Shown here piece after piece: positions 61,567-64,000 of a stretch of 64,000 bases of DNA. Below the pieces are notes generated by a model. It made no database searches. It was not told where the DNA came from and saw only the letters and a list, made by a program, of their open reading frames with translations. Location of the stretch: the NCBI GenBank assembly GCA_017442785.1, contig JAFRZB010000015.1, positions 33,873 through 97,872 of the forward strand. Direction: 5' to 3'. The DNA comes from Bacillota bacterium (GTDB lineage Bacteria > Bacillota > Clostridia > Peptostreptococcales > Anaerovoracaceae). A program made the position numbers and the translations under genes. Every line of letters begins with the position of its first letter. Within the stretch, counting starts at the first letter, position 1.

Positions 61567-62538
61567 ATGAAAGAAATAAGCATCAGATCGTTTGAAGGTG
61601 TAGGCATAGGACAGACGGAGAACGCAAAGGCCGGGACGGGCTGCACGGTATTCGTTCTGGGAGACGGAATGCCGGCAGGCCTTGACGTGCGCGGCGGAGG
61701 TCCTGCGTCAAGGGAACCGCTTCTTTTGGACCCTCTCACCGCGGCACAGAAGATAAACGCGATATGCATAGCCGGAGGCAGCGCTTTCGGGCTCGGGGCT
61801 TCGGACGGAGTAATGAAGTGCCTGGAGGAACGAGGCATAGGCTATGACGTGGCGGTCACAAAGATTCCTCTCGTCTGCCAGTCGGACATTTTCGACCTTA
61901 CCGTCGCGGACGCCTTTACAAGGCCGGACGCTGCCATGGGATACGAGGCCGCAAGGCTGGCCCTGGACGCGCCCAACTACCGCGACGGGAACTTCGGGGC
62001 AGGCTGCGGCGCCACTGTCGGAAAGATAGCCGGCATGCAGTACTGCATGAAATCCGGAATAGGAAGCTTTGCCGCAGACTATGACGGCCTTATGGTAGGG
62101 GCAGTCGTCGTGGTAAACGCCCTGGGCGATGTTTTCGACAGCGATACGGGAAAGCAGATCGCGGGCCTGCGCTCAGAAGACGGCAGCCTCAGAAGCACGC
62201 TCGAATACATGGAAAAGAACTCCAGCCTGCCGGGCGACAAGTTCACCGGCAACACCACCATAGCCGTAGTCCTTACCAATGCTGCGTTCTCCAAGCCGCA
62301 GCTATGCAAGATAGCCGGCATGGCGCACGACGGCATGGCAAGATCCATAAGGCCGGTCCACACCTCCGCGGACGGGGACAGCATCTACGCGGTCTCCGCA
62401 GGAAATGTCGAGGCGGACATGGATCTTGTGGGGGCATTGGCCGCAGAAGCCGTAAGCAAGGCCATAACCAGAGCCGTAAAAAGCGCCGCCGGAGCGTACG
62501 GGTACCCTTCCGCAGCGGACCAGGAGGCGAGCCATTAA
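61567..62538 (+). CDS. P1 family peptidase (DmpA/NylC-like)
   Basis: The 323-residue protein has GAGTGCTVF-like and GGSAFGLGASDGVM blocks, GAGCGATVGK, DYDGLMVGAVVVVNALGDV, and GNTTIAVVLTNAAF, in which a Thr after Asn is the probable autoproteolytic nucleophile. This is the Ntn-like P1 family, which includes DmpA aminopeptidases, beta-peptidyl aminopeptidases and nylon oligomer hydrolase. It probably trims N-terminal or beta-peptide bonds in the cytoplasm. The stop overlaps the convergent gene by 4 bases. A weak CAGGCAGG site lies before the ATG. Confidence 0.87.
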   Translation: MKEISIRSFEGVGIGQTENAKAGTGCTVFVLGDGMPAGLDVRGGGPASREPLLLDPLTAAQKINAICIAGGSAFGLGASDGVMKCLEERGIGYDVAVTKIPLVCQSDIFDLTVADAFTRPDAAMGYEAARLALDAPNYRDGNFGAGCGATVGKIAGMQYCMKSGIGSFAADYDGLMVGAVVVVNALGDVFDSDTGKQIAGLRSEDGSLRSTLEYMEKNSSLPGDKFTGNTTIAVVLTNAAFSKPQLCKIAGMAHDGMARSIRPVHTSADGDSIYAVSAGNVEADMDLVGALAAEAVSKAITRAVKSAAGAYGYPSAADQEASH

Positions 62539-63404
62539 AGCATGTAGGCATCACGGATCACTGCTTCAATCAGCCTGGTATTTATGTTGCCTTCGGGATC
62601 ATCGTAGGTATAGATGAGATTGTCCCCCGGATAGATATCCGCGCTGGCATACAGCCCGGACTTCCAGTCGCTGCGAGCCCTGTAAGACTCCGAGTTCAGC
62701 CCGCAGTGCTCGTGGAAAACAAGCCTCCCGTCTGCCCGTGCGCCAATGAAATCAGGAGATAGCTGCCTAGAACCTATCGTAATAGTCTCATCGTAGTGGA
62801 ACGGCAGCCCCAGCGACATATAGATCTCAAATATCAAAGCTTCTGATTTTGAACGGCAATAAAGGCCCGATCTTGTAAGATGAGTTTTGCTCTCCAGATG
62901 GTCCGTGTTTTCACTGTACGGCTCCGCCGCCCATTCCCAAACATCTTGTGAACCAATGCTCAGCCTTGCCTCGTCAGGATAAACACTTCTGGACGGGTTG
63001 GGATAGGAATAATCGCGTAATACCCTTTTGGGCTCTAAAACAGAATCCGGAGATAGAAGATCATAATGCGCGGGCAAAGCGCGCAGTATGCTGTTATAAT
63101 CCAGCGGCAGCATAGCATTCAGGGCCGCGGAAAGCAGATCTCGATCCACACGAAGACGGCGCGCGTATTCTTTTATATACGCTTTGTGTGCAAGCCTGTA
63201 GATACGCTCCTTGTCCTTATTGATAAGCCGCCTTACGCGCCTTCCGTTTTTATACGTAACGGCAATATACTCCGTACGCCCCCGGTAATCCGTTATCATA
63301 AGCCGCGTTCTGTCGGGTGTGTTTGCAAAACTTCGGACAGTTCGATACTTTGCAGTTATTGCTGACAACAAATAATTCAATTCATTCAGAAAAGTATTGT
63401 CCAT
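62535..63404 (-). CDS. Hypothetical protein with PD-(D/E)XK-like nuclease features
   Basis: This 289-residue protein is not a named family that I recognise. The N-terminal half is basic and helical (residues 1-110). The C-terminal half contains SKSEALIFEIYMSLGLPFHYDE, LSPDFIGAR and LVFHEHCG, a pattern like the Glu-helix, Asp and Glu-X-X arrangement of PD-(D/E)XK nucleases (Glu188, Asp218, Glu232). Lys is replaced by Cys or His in the last motif, so nuclease activity is an inference. The ATG at 63404 is preferred; TTG at 63413 is possible, and neither has a Shine-Dalgarno. An AT-rich upstream region with repeats and IS-like ends suggests acquisition. Confidence 0.7.
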   Translation of the reverse strand: MDNTFLNELNYLLSAITAKYRTVRSFANTPDRTRLMITDYRGRTEYIAVTYKNGRRVRRLINKDKERIYRLAHKAYIKEYARRLRVDRDLLSAALNAMLPLDYNSILRALPAHYDLLSPDSVLEPKRVLRDYSYPNPSRSVYPDEARLSIGSQDVWEWAAEPYSENTDHLESKTHLTRSGLYCRSKSEALIFEIYMSLGLPFHYDETITIGSRQLSPDFIGARADGRLVFHEHCGLNSESYRARSDWKSGLYASADIYPGDNLIYTYDDPEGNINTRLIEAVIRDAYML

Positions 63405-63864
63405 AACGTTCAAAAAAGAGAAAAAAATGGCTGTTTTGCGGAAAATATACCATTTTCAGGCTCGCTTTTCTACCACTTTTTACCATTTTGAACAATATCG
63501 GTACCATTTTCATTATTTGTGTTGTCAACAAATAAAACGCAGGCACCGATTGACCGAAATAACGTAAACATGTACCCTTAAATGAGCACAATTGACCACT
63601 AAAAAGGGTTTAGAGAGAAATAGTTAAGAGTATATACCGCTGAAAGGCGTTCTGGCGCAGGAGGTGGGATCGCTCAGCTCTCGCCTCAGGCTCCGCTTCG
63701 CGTGAACACACGTACCCCTTGAGGTAAATAGTTTTCGAGTTTTTGAAGGTACTGTTCCCCGCTGTGCGGCAGAGTGCATTTTCTGTGCGTTTCATCCCGC
63801 CGAAAACCCAGGTATTTCAAGGCTTTCCGCCGTTTTTCCTTGGAATCACGGGGCTTTCCTAAAA
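63405..63864. other. AT-rich intergenic region with short direct repeats
   Basis: No credible gene. TACCATTTT occurs at 63448, 63481 and 63502, with a near copy at 63471, just before the nuclease-like gene. TTATTTGT/ACAAATAA forms a hairpin near 63515-63540. A possible IS end, TGTACCCTTAAATGAGCAC, lies at 63571. The rest looks like remnant non-coding DNA. Confidence 0.45.
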
Positions 63865-64000
63865 TGTACCCTGTAAATCGGACACTTAAGGTTTTTAAAA
63901 ACCCTAGAGATTGGACACATTATCTTTTTCAAAAAACAGAGATGTAGTATAATGTCCGAAATGGAGGGTTTGTATGGCAGCATCCAAATTTACAGAAGAT
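63865..64000 (+). mobile_element. Start of an IS-like element, cut by the window edge
   Basis: The segment begins with TGTACCCTGTAAATCGG, contains a second GGACAC, and leads into a TATAAT (63948-63953), GGAGGG and an ATG at 63974. The end sequence resembles those of IS3-like elements, but only 136 bases are visible. Confidence 0.5.
63974..64000 (+). CDS. 5' end of a probable transposase gene (partial)
   Basis: Only nine codons are visible, reading MAASKFTED. This resembles the first residues of IS3-type orfA proteins (for example a KFTEEFK start). GGAGGG lies about 5 bases upstream. The family call rests on this short run plus the terminal sequence, so it is tentative. Confidence 0.4.

Noticed and set aside
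30661-63570. Similar 20-base stretches TGACCGAAA...GTAAACA at 30689 and 63551
   Set aside because: 17 of 20 positions match, but at this window size such pairs are expected by chance, and the flanks do not align at constant spacing.
63610-63795. 61-codon minus-strand ORF near the right edge
   Set aside because: Composition is unlike the other genes, no ribosome site and no motif.
1-64000. CRISPR arrays, tRNA or rRNA genes
   Set aside because: No regularly spaced direct repeats of CRISPR length and no tRNA or rRNA signatures were recognised on either strand by eye; a tRNA or covariance search was not possible here.

Overview
The window looks like a chromosomal segment from an obligately anaerobic Clostridia-type Firmicute. 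The evidence is clear Shine-Dalgarno sites (AGGAGG, AAGGGGG), sigma-A style promoters, U32 peptidase pairs, a PASTA kinase/phosphatase locus, glycyl-radical and corrinoid-linked enzymes, a FeoA-FeoB fusion and a NusG-domain-II/Gx-transporter pair. G+C is about mid-50s percent by eye, with AT-rich islands near 20.0-20.3 kb and 63.4-64 kb. No rRNA, tRNA or CRISPR array was recognised. The genus cannot be named from the sequence alone.

Layout. 1-8.8 kb: 3' part of an M3 oligopeptidase, two U32 proteins, an LTA-synthase-like sulfatase-fold protein, an SPFH protein with a small membrane partner, and a KamA-family radical SAM protein. 9-21.2 kb: accessory metabolism. A PocR/AraC regulator faces a corrinoid-activator plus URO-D-type methyltransferase pair. 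A six-gene minus-strand operon follows (glycyl radical enzyme, its activase, a MatC-like carrier, a CapA-like phosphoesterase-fold protein, a 3-hydroxyacid dehydrogenase, a cupin), with a divergent LysR gene. 21.2-34.5 kb: feoAB with a tiny Cys-rich protein, glpK, a VanY-type peptidase, hemW, an aldolase/beta-eliminating lyase, fba, lepA/rpsT and a MATE exporter.

34.6-47.8 kb: one long arginine/carbamoyl-phosphate operon, argG-argH-argC-argJ-argB-argD-argF-carA-carB, with carB fused in frame to dapF. Two ArgR-like boxes and a strong promoter precede argG, and a 278-nt structured non-coding gap separates argG from argH. 47.9-58.1 kb: the classical trmO-queH-priA-def-fmt-rsmB-stp-prkC-rsgA-rpe housekeeping run. 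58.2-64 kb: a second MATE exporter, a PPP-type phosphatase, a Gx transporter with a NusG-domain-II protein, a P1-family peptidase, a nuclease-like hypothetical protein, and the start of an IS-like element cut by the window edge.

The most unusual points are: (i) the glycyl radical operon, whose enzyme has GCAGS where most characterised eliminases have GCVEP; (ii) the CarB-DapF fusion, whose DapF half has Ala at the first catalytic Cys position; (iii) REP/RAYT-like palindromes at two separate loci; (iv) an LTA-synthase-like protein with Asp aligned to the Thr nucleophile; (v) the structured argG-argH spacer.
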